Positions 30,110 through 39,665 are shown, numbered from the stretch's first letter. The stretch: DNA of 64,000 nt from Lichenicola sp964236105 (GCA_964236105.1 CAXSBC010000002.1:310001-374000); one strand, 5' to 3'. Notes: generated by a model not told the origin, from the sequence alone. Translations and numbers: made by a program.

Positions 30110-31243
30110 TCAATCGATGAGCCAGCGCAGCGACCGACGCAGGGCGGCCGTTGCATCGCGCTCGAACCATTGTCCATGCGCGAACACGACACGCTCGGGC
30201 CGCAGGGCCAGCAGCCGCGATGCCGCCTGTGTTGCTGCCTGCCGGCGCAGCCTGATCACCGCCCGCAGATAGGGCGGCGGCATGCCATCCGGCGCCGTGA
30301 CCCCGAACAGCCGGGCCAGCGGACGCAGCATCGCCGGCAGCTTCGACGGCTCCAGGTTCAGCACCAGGTCGGTCAGCATCAGCGTCCGGCTCGGCGCGTG
30401 GAACAGCGCCAGCTCCAGGAACCCGAGGCCTCCCGGCACCGGCAGGAGCGTGACCGCATCGCCCCACTCGGCGGGCGCGGCCGTGCCGAGGTCGCGGTTC
30501 AGCCGCACGCCGCTGCGGCGAACCTGACGGCGCTGCCGCAAGCCGGGAACGGCCCAGCTCGTCGCCTCCGGGCAGGCCGTCTGCCAGTCCTTGAGGAACA
30601 TCCAGTGCGCGACGTTGGGCGCCACCAGATGACGGACCGGCCCCAGCGCCTCCAGCTCGCGCCGCAGCGCGTGGCTGAACCGGGTCGGGGAATGCAGCAG
30701 CACCTCGCCGCCCGGCAGGCGCACGACCGTCATCCGCACCGGCAGCATCAGCCCGAGCGGACCGGACAGCAGGCTGTCGACGATGAAGACGTTCTCGGCC
30801 ACCGGCTTGAGCACGTCGAGCGGCGCGTAGCCGGCGATCTCGGCCGACCGCGCCTCGCCGCCGATCAGCCGCCCGACCGGGCCCGACCCCTGCCCCGGTC
30901 CGCTCGCCGGGCTGTCGTCGCTCAGCGACACCACCGCCAGCTCCGTCAGGCCGATGGCGGCCAGAAGCAGACGCCAGCCGGTCGGCTGCCCGCGCAGCAG
31001 CAGCCCCGCAGCGCAGAGGGCAGCCCCGCCGGCGGCGTCGAGTGCCAGATGGCGTCGCATCGTCAGCACGGCGCGGAGGCCCGCCTCGTAGTCGGTCAGC
31101 AGCGCGTAGCCCGCATGGGCCGCGCCGGCGGCGCCGAGGACGCGTCCGATCGGCCTCGGCAGCCGTCCGCCTGCCGCCAGCCCGGCAAGCCCTGCGGCAA
31201 CGCCGTAGTCGATCAGTCCATGCAGCCGGGTCGGGATCGCCAT
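30110..31243 (-). CDS. DUF4336 protein with N-terminal membrane region
   Basis: 377 residues. Four hydrophobic segments (about 8-24, 31-50, 66-83, 89-106) are followed by a DUF4336 domain (about 143-350), a diverged metallo-beta-lactamase-like fold. The segment LHSPTRFSHALRRELEALGPVRHLVAPNVAHWMFLKDW replaces the usual zinc-binding HxHxD, so hydrolase activity is doubtful, but a His in VAHGQW is kept near the end. Starts just beyond the SMP-30 gene on the same strand. Function unknown. Confidence 0.75.
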   Translation of the reverse strand: MAIPTRLHGLIDYGVAAGLAGLAAGGRLPRPIGRVLGAAGAAHAGYALLTDYEAGLRAVLTMRRHLALDAAGGAALCAAGLLLRGQPTGWRLLLAAIGLTELAVVSLSDDSPASGPGQGSGPVGRLIGGEARSAEIAGYAPLDVLKPVAENVFIVDSLLSGPLGLMLPVRMTVVRLPGGEVLLHSPTRFSHALRRELEALGPVRHLVAPNVAHWMFLKDWQTACPEATSWAVPGLRQRRQVRRSGVRLNRDLGTAAPAEWGDAVTLLPVPGGLGFLELALFHAPSRTLMLTDLVLNLEPSKLPAMLRPLARLFGVTAPDGMPPPYLRAVIRLRRQAATQAASRLLALRPERVVFAHGQWFERDATAALRRSLRWLID

Positions 31244-31329
31244 CGTCAGTCTGCCTCGATGTCACGCGACGCCCAACGGCTGACGGGCGGAATCGATGCC
31301 GGCCGATCGCACCGGTCCGGCGGCGGCCG

Positions 31330-32224
31330 TCAGCTGCCGGCGCGGAACAGGCTCTGCGGCATGCCCGGCACCTCGACCCGGAAGCGGAACAGCCCCCCGG
31401 CCCAGGGGCTGCCGCTCGAGCATGTCGGCGGCCAGGCCCTTGCGGGATGTGGTGACGCAGGCCGTGCGGCGATCGTGATCCCCGAAGGCGATCTTGGTGA
31501 CACGCCGGCAGCCCAGCGCCACCTCGCCATCCGGGGTGCCGTCGGGCCGGAAGCGCCGGATCGCACCGCCTGCGAACAGCGCCACCCAGAGGATGCCCTC
31601 CGCATCGAGCGCCAGCCCGTCCGGATGGTCCTGCTCCAGCCGGGCGAAGATCCGCCTGTTCGCGACCGTGCCGGCCGGCGTCAGGTCGAAGACGTAGATG
31701 CAGCCGGTCGCGGTGTCGTTGTGGTAGAGCCCGCCGCGCACCGGATCGATCGCCGGCCCGTTGCTGACGGTATCGCCGCCATCCATCGGCTCCGGCACCG
31801 GATCGGGGCCGAGCCCGGTCAGCCGATACAGCGATCCGGTCGCCTCCTGCTCAGGATCGTGCATGGTGCCGAACCACAGCCGCCCGGCCGCGTCGACACA
31901 GCCGTCATTCAGCCGGTTGCGGTCGAGCATCGGCTCGATGCGGTGCAGCGGGCCGAACCGGCCGTCGGCCGGATCGAAGCGGCGCAGCCCGTCCTCGAGC
32001 CCGCACGGATATCCGCCGCCCTCGACCGGCACGATGAAGGTGGGTCGGGCCGGCGCCGGCCAGCTCGACCGCTCGCCGGTCCCGGGCACCAGCCGGTGGA
32101 CGCGTCGACCGAGGATGTCGACGAAATACAGCGCCGCCTCGGCCTCCGACCAGATCGGGCCCTCGCCGAGCTCCGCCTTCAGGTCCCAGATGCACTCGGG
32201 TTCGGAAACGCGTTCATGTCTCAC
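31330..32224 (-). CDS. SMP-30/gluconolactonase/LRE family protein, probable frameshift near the 3' end
   Basis: Beta-propeller lactonase with LGEGPIW, RLNDGCVD and HPDGLALD, the metal-site segments of SMP-30. After ADMLERQPL the reading frame leaves the family sequence and runs on to 31262. The expected C-terminus (LAGGLFRFRVEVPGMPQ) is intact in the next frame and stops at 31330. One extra base in 31393-31403 (a six-C run followed by CCC on the plus strand) explains this. GTG at 32224 chosen as start; a GTG at 32284 would collide with the divergent cinA-like gene. Confidence 0.75.
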
Positions 32225-32286
32225 CTGTTGCACGCTCGGGCGCTGCAGCCCATCGCGGCGGACGCCGAGCCGGAGTTTCATCACCC

Positions 32287-33045
32287 ATGACCAATCCCAC
32301 CGCCTGCGTCGTCGTCATCGGCAACGAGATCCTGTCCGGCCGCACCCAGGATGCCAACGTGCAGTTCCTGGCCACCCGGCTCGGCGCGCTGGGCATCGGG
32401 CTGCGCGAGGTGCGGGTGATTCCCGACATCCGCCAGACCATCATCGACACGGTCAACGAGATGCGGGCCCGGTTCGATCATGTGTTCACCACCGGCGGCA
32501 TCGGCCCCACCCACGACGACATCACCAGCCCCTGCATCGCCGAGGCGTTCGGCGTGCCATGGGAGCCGCATGCGGCCTCGATGCAGGCCATGGCTGCGCT
32601 GTTTCCCGAAGGCGGCTTCAATGCGGCCCGCCAGCGCATGGCGACGCTGCCGCAGGGCGCGATCCCGATCGAGAACAGCGTGTCGGTGGCGCCGGGCTTC
32701 TCGATCGGCAACGTCCATGTCATGGCCGGCGTGCCGCGAATCATGCGCGCCATGTTCGACGCGCTGGAGCCGCGCCTCGGTCGGGCGAGCCCGGTCCGGT
32801 CGACCGCGGTTCATGCCGAACGCCTGTCGGAGGGCGCGCTCGCCGATGGCCTGGAGCGCATCCAGGACGCGCATCCGCAGCTCGATGTCGGATCCTATCC
32901 CTACGAGCGCCCGGACGGTCGTCGCGGGGTGGCCCTGGTCGCCAAGGGCATCGACGAGGCAGCGCTCGCCGCGGCGCACGACGCGATCGTCGCCCTGATC
33001 ACCGCGATGGAGCGCACGCCGGTCGAGGGCGAGCCGCCGCCCTGA
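32287..33045 (+). CDS. Competence/damage-inducible protein A-type molybdopterin-binding protein
   Basis: 252 residues, a single MoCF/MoaB-like domain of the CinA N-terminal type (COG1058): CVVVIGNEILSGRTQDANV and the active-site TTGGIGPTHDDIT. It lacks the C-terminal nicotinamide mononucleotide deamidase domain of full CinA. Function in such stand-alone forms is uncertain; a pyrophosphatase on nucleotide cofactors is one suggestion. ATG lies about 60 bases from the divergent SMP-30 start. Confidence 0.9.
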   Translation: MTNPTACVVVIGNEILSGRTQDANVQFLATRLGALGIGLREVRVIPDIRQTIIDTVNEMRARFDHVFTTGGIGPTHDDITSPCIAEAFGVPWEPHAASMQAMAALFPEGGFNAARQRMATLPQGAIPIENSVSVAPGFSIGNVHVMAGVPRIMRAMFDALEPRLGRASPVRSTAVHAERLSEGALADGLERIQDAHPQLDVGSYPYERPDGRRGVALVAKGIDEAALAAAHDAIVALITAMERTPVEGEPPP

Positions 33046-33062
33046 GCCGCGGCCTGCACGGA

Positions 33063-33428
33063 TCAGCCCAGGGTCGGGCGCACGTCGCCAGGCGCGGCGC
33101 CGCAGCGGCTCCCGATCAGCGCCGGCACCGGCCGGGGAACGCGCGACGCGGCATCCGGCGGCCGGCGCGTGGTGCATCGGCGGACGCCCGGATCGTCCGG
33201 AAGCCGGGCCCGGACGGCAAGCGGCGCATGGGCCAGCACCAGGCGCCGCTGCCGGAGGTTCATCGCCTGCCAGGCGAGCTCCGGGGTGGCGGCGCGCTGC
33301 GGCAGCTCGGACGGACATCCCAGGATGAGCGCGATCTGCACCCGCTCGGGCTGGGTGGTGATCGTCCACAGCGTCTGCAGGCCGAGATAGTCGGCCCGTA
33401 TCAGCCGCACGGCTTCGAGCACCTTCAT
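33063..33428 (-). CDS. Small uncharacterised protein, faintly FlhD-like
   Basis: About 121 residues from the ATG at 33428. Residues 1-85 look like real helical protein (VLEAVRLIRADYLGLQTLW, then AWQAMNLRQRRLVLA); the tail is Arg/Pro-rich. The spacing of YLxLQxLW and the later LxxRQRxLVLxHxPL recalls the flagellar regulator FlhD, but the likeness is weak and no flagellar gene is near. No ribosome site is visible. The frame continues upstream to 33587 without convincing sequence. Confidence 0.45.
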   Translation of the reverse strand: MKVLEAVRLIRADYLGLQTLWTITTQPERVQIALILGCPSELPQRAATPELAWQAMNLRQRRLVLAHAPLAVRARLPDDPGVRRCTTRRPPDAASRVPRPVPALIGSRCGAAPGDVRPTLG

Positions 33429-33628
33429 GCGCCGGCGCGTCCGCAGCGGCGGCCAGCCCCGGAGGGTGGCAAGGCGGTCGCGGCACGAAGTCTGGCAGGC
33501 CGTCCCATCGTCATCTGCCTCATCCAGCGTGCCCGCCACCATGCTGGCGGGCCGTCCTGGCGAAGCATGCGCCGGACAGGCTGACAAAGGCTTAACGCGT
33601 CCCGGCTGTTGCCGACCGGACGCCGCGG

Positions 33629-34618
33629 TCAGATCGATCCCAGGCGACCCATCGCCAGATACTTCTCCCGCCGCTGCGCCTTCAGGGCGGCCGGGTCCAG
33701 CAGGCAGAGCCCGGGCAGTGCCGCCGCCAGCACCCGGCGCACCGACTGCATGGCGGCCTCCGGGTCGCGCTGCGCGCCGCCGAGCGGCTCGGGCACGATC
33801 TCGTCGATCAGCTTGAACTGCTTCAGGTCCTGCGCGGTCAGCCGCAGCGCCTCCGCCGCCGCCGTCGCCTGGGTGGTGTCGCGCCAGAGGATCGAGGAGC
33901 AGGCTTCCGGCGTGATCACCGAGTAGATCGCATGCTCCAGCATGAACACGCGGTCGCCGGCCGCCAGCGCGATCGCGCCGCCGGAGCCGCCCTCGCCGAT
34001 CACGGTGGCCAGGATCGGCACCGGCGAGGTCAGGCAGGCGTCGAGCGACCGGGCGATCGCCTCCGCCTGGCCGCGCGCCTCGGCATCGATGCCCGGGAAC
34101 GCGCCCGGCGTGTCGACGAAGGTCAGGATCGGCAGGCCGAACCGGCCGGCGAGTTCGATCAGCCGCACCGCCTTGCGGTAGCCCTCGGGCCGGGCCATGC
34201 CGAAATTGTGCCGCAGCCTGGTGTCGAGATCCGAGCCGCGCTCGGTGCCGATCACCACCACCGACCGGCCGTCGAACCGGCCGAGCCCGCCGACCACCGC
34301 CTCGTCCTCGGAATGGGAGCGGTCGCCGGCGAGCGGCATGTAGTCGGTGATCAGCGCGCCGATATAGTCGAGCGCATGCGGCCGCTGCGCATGGCGGGCC
34401 ACCTGCACCTTCTGCCAGGGCGTGAGCTTGGCATAGGTCGCGCGAAGCTGCTTCTCCGCCTTGTCCTCGAGCCGCGCCACCTCCTCTGCGATCGGCAGGC
34501 CGGGGGTCGCGTCGTTGGGATGGTCCGGCAGGGTGGAGGGTTCCGACATCCGCCGGAGCTCGTCGATCTTGCTCTCGAGTTCGGCGATCGGCTTTTCAAA
34601 ATCAAGGAACTGACGCAT
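33629..34618 (-). CDS. accA: Acetyl-CoA carboxylase carboxyltransferase subunit alpha
   Basis: 329 residues. Transfers CO2 from biotin to acetyl-CoA with AccD, first step of fatty acid synthesis. Crotonase-fold motifs RGSDLDTRLRHNFGMARPEG, FVDTPGAFPG and GEGGSGGAIAL are intact. The N-terminal helix begins MRQFLDFEKPI. The start overlaps the 3' end of xerD by 17 bases, so accA follows xerD in one transcript. Confidence 0.97.
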   Translation of the reverse strand: MRQFLDFEKPIAELESKIDELRRMSEPSTLPDHPNDATPGLPIAEEVARLEDKAEKQLRATYAKLTPWQKVQVARHAQRPHALDYIGALITDYMPLAGDRSHSEDEAVVGGLGRFDGRSVVVIGTERGSDLDTRLRHNFGMARPEGYRKAVRLIELAGRFGLPILTFVDTPGAFPGIDAEARGQAEAIARSLDACLTSPVPILATVIGEGGSGGAIALAAGDRVFMLEHAIYSVITPEACSSILWRDTTQATAAAEALRLTAQDLKQFKLIDEIVPEPLGGAQRDPEAAMQSVRRVLAAALPGLCLLDPAALKAQRREKYLAMGRLGSI

Positions 34619-35582
34619 GGCCCGCGGGCTTTAGCACAGTTCCGTCAGCCGCGAAGACCCCGCTCCCGGCAGCCGCCGCCGCCAGCGGATGGTGCGCTTC
34701 CACCAGCCGCTGCAGCCGTTCGGCCAGCACATGGGTGTAGATCTGGGTGGTGGCGATGTCGGCATGGCCGAGCAGCCGCTGCAGGCTGCGCAGGTCGGCG
34801 CCGTGCGCCAGCATGTGGCTGGCGAACGAGTGCCGCAGCACGTGCGGCGACAGCCGGTCCGGGTCGAGACCCGCCTTCAGGGCCGTCTCGTGCAGGATGC
34901 GGTCGAAGCCCTGGCGCGTCATCGCCCGGCGCGGATCGCGGCCGGCGAACAGGAACGGGCTGGCCGGTCGATCGGGCGCGCGTTGCAGCTCGGCCGACAC
35001 CAGCGCCCGGGCGGCGTCGCGGGCGGCATCGGACAGCGGCACCAGCCGCTCGCGTCCGCCCTTGCCGCGCACCAGCAGCACCATGCCGTCGCCAGACAGT
35101 GCCGCGCGGCGCAGCCCCAGCATCTCGGAGATGCGCAGGCCGGTGGCATACAGGATCTCGAGTGCGGCCAGCGCCACCACCTGCCGCCTCGCGGGCAGCC
35201 CGCCGCCGGGTGCCGCCGCCTGCAGCAGAGCCGCGACCTCGCTCTCGCTCAGGAAGCGGGGCAGCGTGCGGCCGGCGCGCGGCGCCTCGAGCCGCGACGT
35301 CGGATCGTCGGGCCTGATGCCCTCGCGCGCCAGGAAACGATGGAACTGGCGCAGGCAGGACAGCCGGCGCGCGGCGGTCCGGGCAGACAGGCCGGTCTGC
35401 GCCAGCCGCGTCATGTAGCCGGCCAGCATCTCGGCCGAGACCGACGCCGCGGCCCCGCCGGCGTTTGCGAACGCGGTGAAGTCCGCCAGGTCCGCCGCGT
35501 AGGCCTTGAGCGTGTTCGGCGCAGCGCCGCGTTCGGCGGCGAGCATTTCCAGGAATGCCTCCTGGTGCCGCGAATCGGCCAC
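34602..35582 (-). CDS. xerD: Tyrosine recombinase XerD
   Basis: 326 residues. Chromosome dimer resolution with XerC at dif. N-terminal SAM-like core-binding domain; catalytic residues R150, K174, H247, R250, H273 and Y282 are all present (GLRISE, HVLRHSFASH, LLGH, IYTHV). GTG start. It lies in a fixed housekeeping setting (small membrane protein, xerD, accA), so it is the chromosomal enzyme and not a phage integrase. The last 25 residues are extra. Confidence 0.96.
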   Translation of the reverse strand: MADSRHQEAFLEMLAAERGAAPNTLKAYAADLADFTAFANAGGAAASVSAEMLAGYMTRLAQTGLSARTAARRLSCLRQFHRFLAREGIRPDDPTSRLEAPRAGRTLPRFLSESEVAALLQAAAPGGGLPARRQVVALAALEILYATGLRISEMLGLRRAALSGDGMVLLVRGKGGRERLVPLSDAARDAARALVSAELQRAPDRPASPFLFAGRDPRRAMTRQGFDRILHETALKAGLDPDRLSPHVLRHSFASHMLAHGADLRSLQRLLGHADIATTQIYTHVLAERLQRLVEAHHPLAAAAAGSGVFAADGTVLKPAGHASVP

Positions 35583-35597
35583 CGGCCTTCGACCGCG

Positions 35598-35747
35598 CTA
35601 GGACGGCGACGCGGCGAGCTTGGCGACCGGCACCAGCTGATGCACGGGATGCATCGCCGGCCGCGGCGGAAACGCGCCCAGGGACAGGAACCCGCCTGCC
35701 AGCACGACGACGCCGACACCCAGCACGATGGCAAACACCCGGCGCAT
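35598..35747 (-). CDS. Small single-pass membrane protein
   Basis: 49 residues: MRRVF, then a hydrophobic helix (about 4-25), then a Pro/His-containing tail. GGAG lies 7 bases before the ATG. The stop is 15 bases ahead of the xerD start, so it is probably the first gene of this transcript, divergent from aroKB. No family recognised. Confidence 0.7.
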   Translation of the reverse strand: MRRVFAIVLGVGVVVLAGGFLSLGAFPPRPAMHPVHQLVPVAKLAASPS

Positions 35748-35832
35748 GACCCGCTCCACTCCAGGCCCGCCGCGGGCAGCGGCCGGGCAGCGGCAATGGC
35801 CGCCCCCCTGGCTCTATGGTAGCGTGAGCATC

Positions 35833-37557
35833 ATGTCACGCTCCGTCGACGCGCTGCAGCATGCCGAGGCGTCCGCACGCGCCCCGGCGCCTGGGCGGGG
35901 TGCCGTTCCGGGCCGGTCCGTGGTGCTGGTCGGGTTGATGGGAGCCGGCAAGACCACGGTCGGTCGCCGGCTCGCGGCACGGCTGGGCATCCCGTTCCGC
36001 GATGCCGACCTGGAGGTCGAGCGGGCCGCGGGCATCACCGTCTCGGAGCTGTTCGCCCGCTACGGCGAGGCCGAGTTCCGGCGCGGCGAGCAGGGCGTGA
36101 TCCGCCGGCTGCTGTCCGGCGAGCCGATCGTGCTGGCCACCGGCGGCGGCGCCTTCATGGACCCGGGCACGCGCGCGACGATCCGCAAGCGCGCAGTGTC
36201 GGTCTGGCTGCGCTGCCCGCTCGACGTGCTGGTGCGACGGGTCGGCGGCCGCGGCCATCGTCCGCTGCTCGCCGGCGGGCGGCCGCGCGACATCCTCGGC
36301 GCGCTGATCGAGCGCCGTCATCCGATCTATGCCGAGGCCGAGCTGATCGTGGACTGCAACGACGAGGGCGTGGACCACACGGCCGGGCTGGTTCTGGGCG
36401 CGCTGGCGCAGCATGTGGCGCCGCACCGGCTCGAGGTGGCGCTCTCCGACCACCGCTACGAGGTGGTGATCGGTCGCGGCCTGGTGGCGCGGGCGGGCGC
36501 GCTGCTGGCTCCGGTGCTGCCGCAGAAGCGCGCGGTCGTCGTCACCGACGAGACCGTGGCCGCCCTGCATCTGCCGGCGCTCGTCGCCAGCCTGGCCGAG
36601 ACCGGAATCGAGGCGATGCCGATCGTGGTGCCGCCGGGCGAGTCGTCCAAGAGCCTGGCCGTCTATGGTCAGCTCACCGACTCGATCCTGGCGCTCGGGG
36701 TGGAACGCCGCACGGCGGTGATCGCGCTCGGCGGCGGCGTGATCGGCGACCTGGCGGGATTCGCCGCCGCCTCGGTGCTGCGCGGCATGCCGTTCGTGCA
36801 GATCCCGACGACGCTGCTGGCGCAGGTCGATTCGAGCGTCGGCGGCAAGACCGGGATCAACACCCGGGCCGGCAAGAACCTGCTGGGAGCGTTCCATCAG
36901 CCGATCGCGGTTCTGGCCGACAGCGACATGCTGGCGAGCCTGCCGCTGCGCGAGCTGCGCGCGGGCTATGCCGAGATCGTCAAGGCCGGGCTGATCGGGG
37001 ATGCCTCGCTGTATGCCTGGTGCGAGGCCAATGGCGCCGCGATGCTCGCAGGCGACGCCGCGCTGCGGGCCGAGGCCGTGCGGCGGGCCTGCGCCTTCAA
37101 GGCCCAGGTGGTCAGCGGCGACGAACGCGAGCAGGCGTCGGACGGCGGCCGCGCGCTGCTCAATCTCGGACACACCTTCGGGCACGCGCTCGAGGCGGAG
37201 ATGGGCTTCGACGGCAGCCTGCTGCATGGCGAGGCGGTCGGCATCGGCATGCTGCTCGCCATGCGCCTCTCGGTCAGGCTCGGCCTGTGCGCGCCCGCGG
37301 CGGCCGAACGGGTGGCGCGGCATCTGCGCGATGTCGGCATGAAGACCATGATCGCCGAATGCGGCCGCCCGCTCGCGGCGCCAGCGCTGGTCGCGCATAT
37401 GCGGCACGACAAGAAGATGCGCGACGGCCGGCTCGCCTTCGTGCTGATGCGCGGCATCGGGCAGGCCTTCACCACCCGCGATGTCGAGACCGACGACGTC
37501 CTGGCCCTGCTTCACCAGCAAGGCTGCGACGCCCACCGGCCCGGTGCGACAGCCTAA
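35833..37557 (+). CDS. aroKB: Fused shikimate kinase / 3-dehydroquinate synthase
   Basis: 574 residues carrying two shikimate-pathway enzymes. Residues about 28-195 are shikimate kinase: Walker A GLMGAGKT (34-41), the shikimate-binding RDAD and FRRGEQ segments, TGGGA. Residues about 197-574 are dehydroquinate synthase: NAD loop GGGVIGD (300-306), DSSVGGKTGIN, GYAEIVKAG, GHTFGHALE and LLHGEAVGIGM, giving the Glu and two His zinc ligands. In most bacteria these are adjacent separate genes. ATG at 35833 chosen; an in-frame GTG at 35824 is also possible. Confidence 0.95.
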   Translation: MSRSVDALQHAEASARAPAPGRGAVPGRSVVLVGLMGAGKTTVGRRLAARLGIPFRDADLEVERAAGITVSELFARYGEAEFRRGEQGVIRRLLSGEPIVLATGGGAFMDPGTRATIRKRAVSVWLRCPLDVLVRRVGGRGHRPLLAGGRPRDILGALIERRHPIYAEAELIVDCNDEGVDHTAGLVLGALAQHVAPHRLEVALSDHRYEVVIGRGLVARAGALLAPVLPQKRAVVVTDETVAALHLPALVASLAETGIEAMPIVVPPGESSKSLAVYGQLTDSILALGVERRTAVIALGGGVIGDLAGFAAASVLRGMPFVQIPTTLLAQVDSSVGGKTGINTRAGKNLLGAFHQPIAVLADSDMLASLPLRELRAGYAEIVKAGLIGDASLYAWCEANGAAMLAGDAALRAEAVRRACAFKAQVVSGDEREQASDGGRALLNLGHTFGHALEAEMGFDGSLLHGEAVGIGMLLAMRLSVRLGLCAPAAAERVARHLRDVGMKTMIAECGRPLAAPALVAHMRHDKKMRDGRLAFVLMRGIGQAFTTRDVETDDVLALLHQQGCDAHRPGATA

Positions 37558-37850
37558 AGGATCTGTAACCCGTTCGCCACAATGCGCCTCACGCGTTCGT
37601 GTTGTTGCAGATGGAGAACCAGATTGTAACGAGGCTTAAGCCGCGGAAATCCGCCATTCTTGGCCAGTTCATTAGGATATCGCATTAAACTGTGGCTTCT
37701 CCAGCACAGTGACCGGATCGAATGGTGCGGTGCCGCGGTCTGGCTCTCTCAATCGGCAACCGAACGAACTATACGGTGGTTACGCATCCCGATGAGGCTG
37801 TGTCGCCGATGGTTGGTGGCCGGACGAACGGACCCTAGAAGGACGAGACA
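37558..37850 (+). promoter_or_regulatory. AT-richer leader region of ompA
   Basis: 293 bases with no gene. Noticeably AT-richer than its surroundings, especially 37615-37700 and 37755-37790. It contains several -10-like words (for example TATACG at about 37771), but I cannot fix a full promoter. A long 5' leader for an abundant outer-membrane protein is likely. The ribosome site AAGGA precedes the ATG. Confidence 0.5.
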
Positions 37851-39005
37851 ATGCGTCTGCGCACGGCACTACTCGCAACAACTTTGCTGGCGGCAAGCTC
37901 TGCCGCGGCGATCGCCCAGCCGGTGGTCGGCCCCTATGTCAGCCTCGGCGGCGGCTACAACCTGCGCCAGAGCCAGGGCGCCCATTACAGCCCGAACTCT
38001 GTTGCCCAGGGTTACAACGGCACCGATGCGATCGGCGCTGCCGGCAGCAAGTCGACCTTCCGCTTCGGCGACGGCTTCAACGGCGAAGGCTCCATTGGTT
38101 GGGGCTTCGGCAACGGTCTCCGCACCGAGATCCAGGGCGCCTACTACTACAACAACGTGAACCATCGCTCGGGCACGCCGGTCACCGGCGTCACCTCCGG
38201 CCATGCCGAGAGCTACGGCGCGCTGGTCAACGTCCTGTATGACCTCGACTTGGCGCAGTTCGGCCTCGTTCTGCCGGTGACCCCGTATGTCGGCGTCGGC
38301 GCCGGCTACCTGTGGAACCACCTGTCGCCCTTCACCACCCAGTATTCGGACGGCAACATCGACCGTACCGGCGGCACCAACGGCTCGTTCGCCTACCAGG
38401 GCATCGTCGGCGCGGCCTACAACATCGCTCCGGTCCCGGGCCTGGCGCTTACCGCCGAGTATCGTTTCCTTGGCCAGCTCGACCAGGAGGCCTACGAGTC
38501 GACGTCCTTCACGCCGACCGGCGTCCACAAGGGCAATGCCGACTTCAACGACCAGTTCAACCACAGCTTCATGCTGGGACTGCGCTACGCCTTCAACACG
38601 GCGCCGCCGCCGCCGCCGCCGCCCGCTCCGGTCGTTCCGGCAGCACCCCCGGCCGAGGCACGGACCTACCTGGTGTTCTTCGACTGGGATCGCTCTGAGC
38701 TGACCTCGCGTGCCCGCGAGATCGTTGCCCAGGCGGCGCAGGCCTCGACCCACGTGCAGACCACCCGCATCGAGGTCAACGGCTATGCCGACACCTCCTC
38801 GATCCATGGCGGCGCGCGTGGCGCTCGCTACAACCAGGGCCTCTCGGTCCGCCGCGCCCAGACGGTCAAGGCCGAGCTGATCCGCGACGGCGTGCCGGGC
38901 AGCGCGATCGACATCCACGGCTACGGCGAGACCCACCCGCTCGTCGCCACCGGCCCGAACGTTCGCGAGCCGCAGAACCGTCGCGTCGAGATCATCCTGC
39001 ACTGA
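37851..39005 (+). CDS. ompA: OmpA family outer-membrane protein
   Basis: 384 residues. Signal peptide ends at A22 (AIA|Q). An eight-strand beta-barrel region (about 23-245) has aromatic-girdle strands such as GPYVSLGGGYNLR and LGLRYAFN. A proline-rich hinge follows (about 250-270). The C-terminal OmpA domain (about 273-384) binds peptidoglycan, with FDWDRSELT and the YNQGLSVRRAQTV segment. The coding sequence uses more varied third positions than its neighbours, as in highly expressed genes. Ends at a strong terminator. Confidence 0.95.
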   Translation: MRLRTALLATTLLAASSAAAIAQPVVGPYVSLGGGYNLRQSQGAHYSPNSVAQGYNGTDAIGAAGSKSTFRFGDGFNGEGSIGWGFGNGLRTEIQGAYYYNNVNHRSGTPVTGVTSGHAESYGALVNVLYDLDLAQFGLVLPVTPYVGVGAGYLWNHLSPFTTQYSDGNIDRTGGTNGSFAYQGIVGAAYNIAPVPGLALTAEYRFLGQLDQEAYESTSFTPTGVHKGNADFNDQFNHSFMLGLRYAFNTAPPPPPPPAPVVPAAPPAEARTYLVFFDWDRSELTSRAREIVAQAAQASTHVQTTRIEVNGYADTSSIHGGARGARYNQGLSVRRAQTVKAELIRDGVPGSAIDIHGYGETHPLVATGPNVREPQNRRVEIILH

Positions 39006-39033
39006 TCTCTGTCGCCTCGACGACAGACGGGAG

Positions 39034-39060
39034 GGGGCGCCATTCGGCGCCCCTTTCTCG
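39034..39060 (+). terminator. Intrinsic terminator of ompA
   Basis: An 8-bp perfect stem GGGGCGCC/GGCGCCCC with loop ATTC (39034-39053), followed by TTTCTCGTT, 29 bases after the ompA stop. Confidence 0.93.
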
Positions 39061-39125
39061 TTCAGCCGCTCACCGGTTCGCAAAGCGCTTGTCTCGCGAC
39101 CGGCATCGGCGTTACCGAGCACATC

Positions 39126-39665
39126 GTGAGCGACAGCATCCTCGATCCCCACCGCCCGATCGGCCCAGGCGACATCCCGTTCGACTCGGTGATGGCGGTC
39201 GAGCGTTCGCTGCCATCCGCCGACGCCTCGGCCGTCGACCCGGTGGTCGCGGCGGCCAGCGCCGGGCAGTCCCGCCTCCTGTCGCTGGCGTCGCAGATGC
39301 TCAAGTTCGGCACCGTCGGCGGCCTCGGCTTCCTGTGGGACACCTCGACGGTCTATCTGCTGCGGCCGGTGGTCGGCTTCACCGTCGCCACCCTCGCCGC
39401 CTACTTCATCGCAGCGACCATGAACTGGACCCTGAACCGGCTCTGGACCTTCCGCGGCCATGGCAGCCGCGACAGCCTGCTGCGGCAATGGCTGAACTTC
39501 CTGGGCGCCAACGGGCTGGGATTCGTGCTGAACCGCAGCGCGGTCTTCGCGCTGGCCTGGACGAGCCCGTTCTGCCTCACCCATCCGGTGGTCGCACTCG
39601 CCGTCGGCTCGCTGACCGGCATGTCCGCGAACTTCACCCTGTCGCGCAGGCTGGTGTTCCGCTGA
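39126..39665 (+). CDS. GtrA family membrane protein
   Basis: 179 residues. A 58-residue hydrophilic N-terminus, then four membrane helices (about 59-79, 84-106, 120-143, 152-172) with the paired GtrA motifs NWTLNRLWTF and NFTLSRRLVF. GtrA proteins are thought to flip or carry polyprenyl-linked sugars in cell-surface glycan synthesis. The start is GTG. No glycosyltransferase lies beside it. Confidence 0.88.
   Translation: MSDSILDPHRPIGPGDIPFDSVMAVERSLPSADASAVDPVVAAASAGQSRLLSLASQMLKFGTVGGLGFLWDTSTVYLLRPVVGFTVATLAAYFIAATMNWTLNRLWTFRGHGSRDSLLRQWLNFLGANGLGFVLNRSAVFALAWTSPFCLTHPVVALAVGSLTGMSANFTLSRRLVFR

Noticed and set aside
31262..31329. The natural C-terminus of the SMP-30 protein
   Set aside because: The residues after the homopolymer are Arg/Gly/Pro-rich and unlike the family, whereas the next frame gives the expected ending.
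34602..35582. The tyrosine recombinase as a phage or island integrase
   Set aside because: Length, full XerD catalytic set and placement between a small membrane protein and accA mark it as the chromosomal XerD; no att repeats or phage genes are near.
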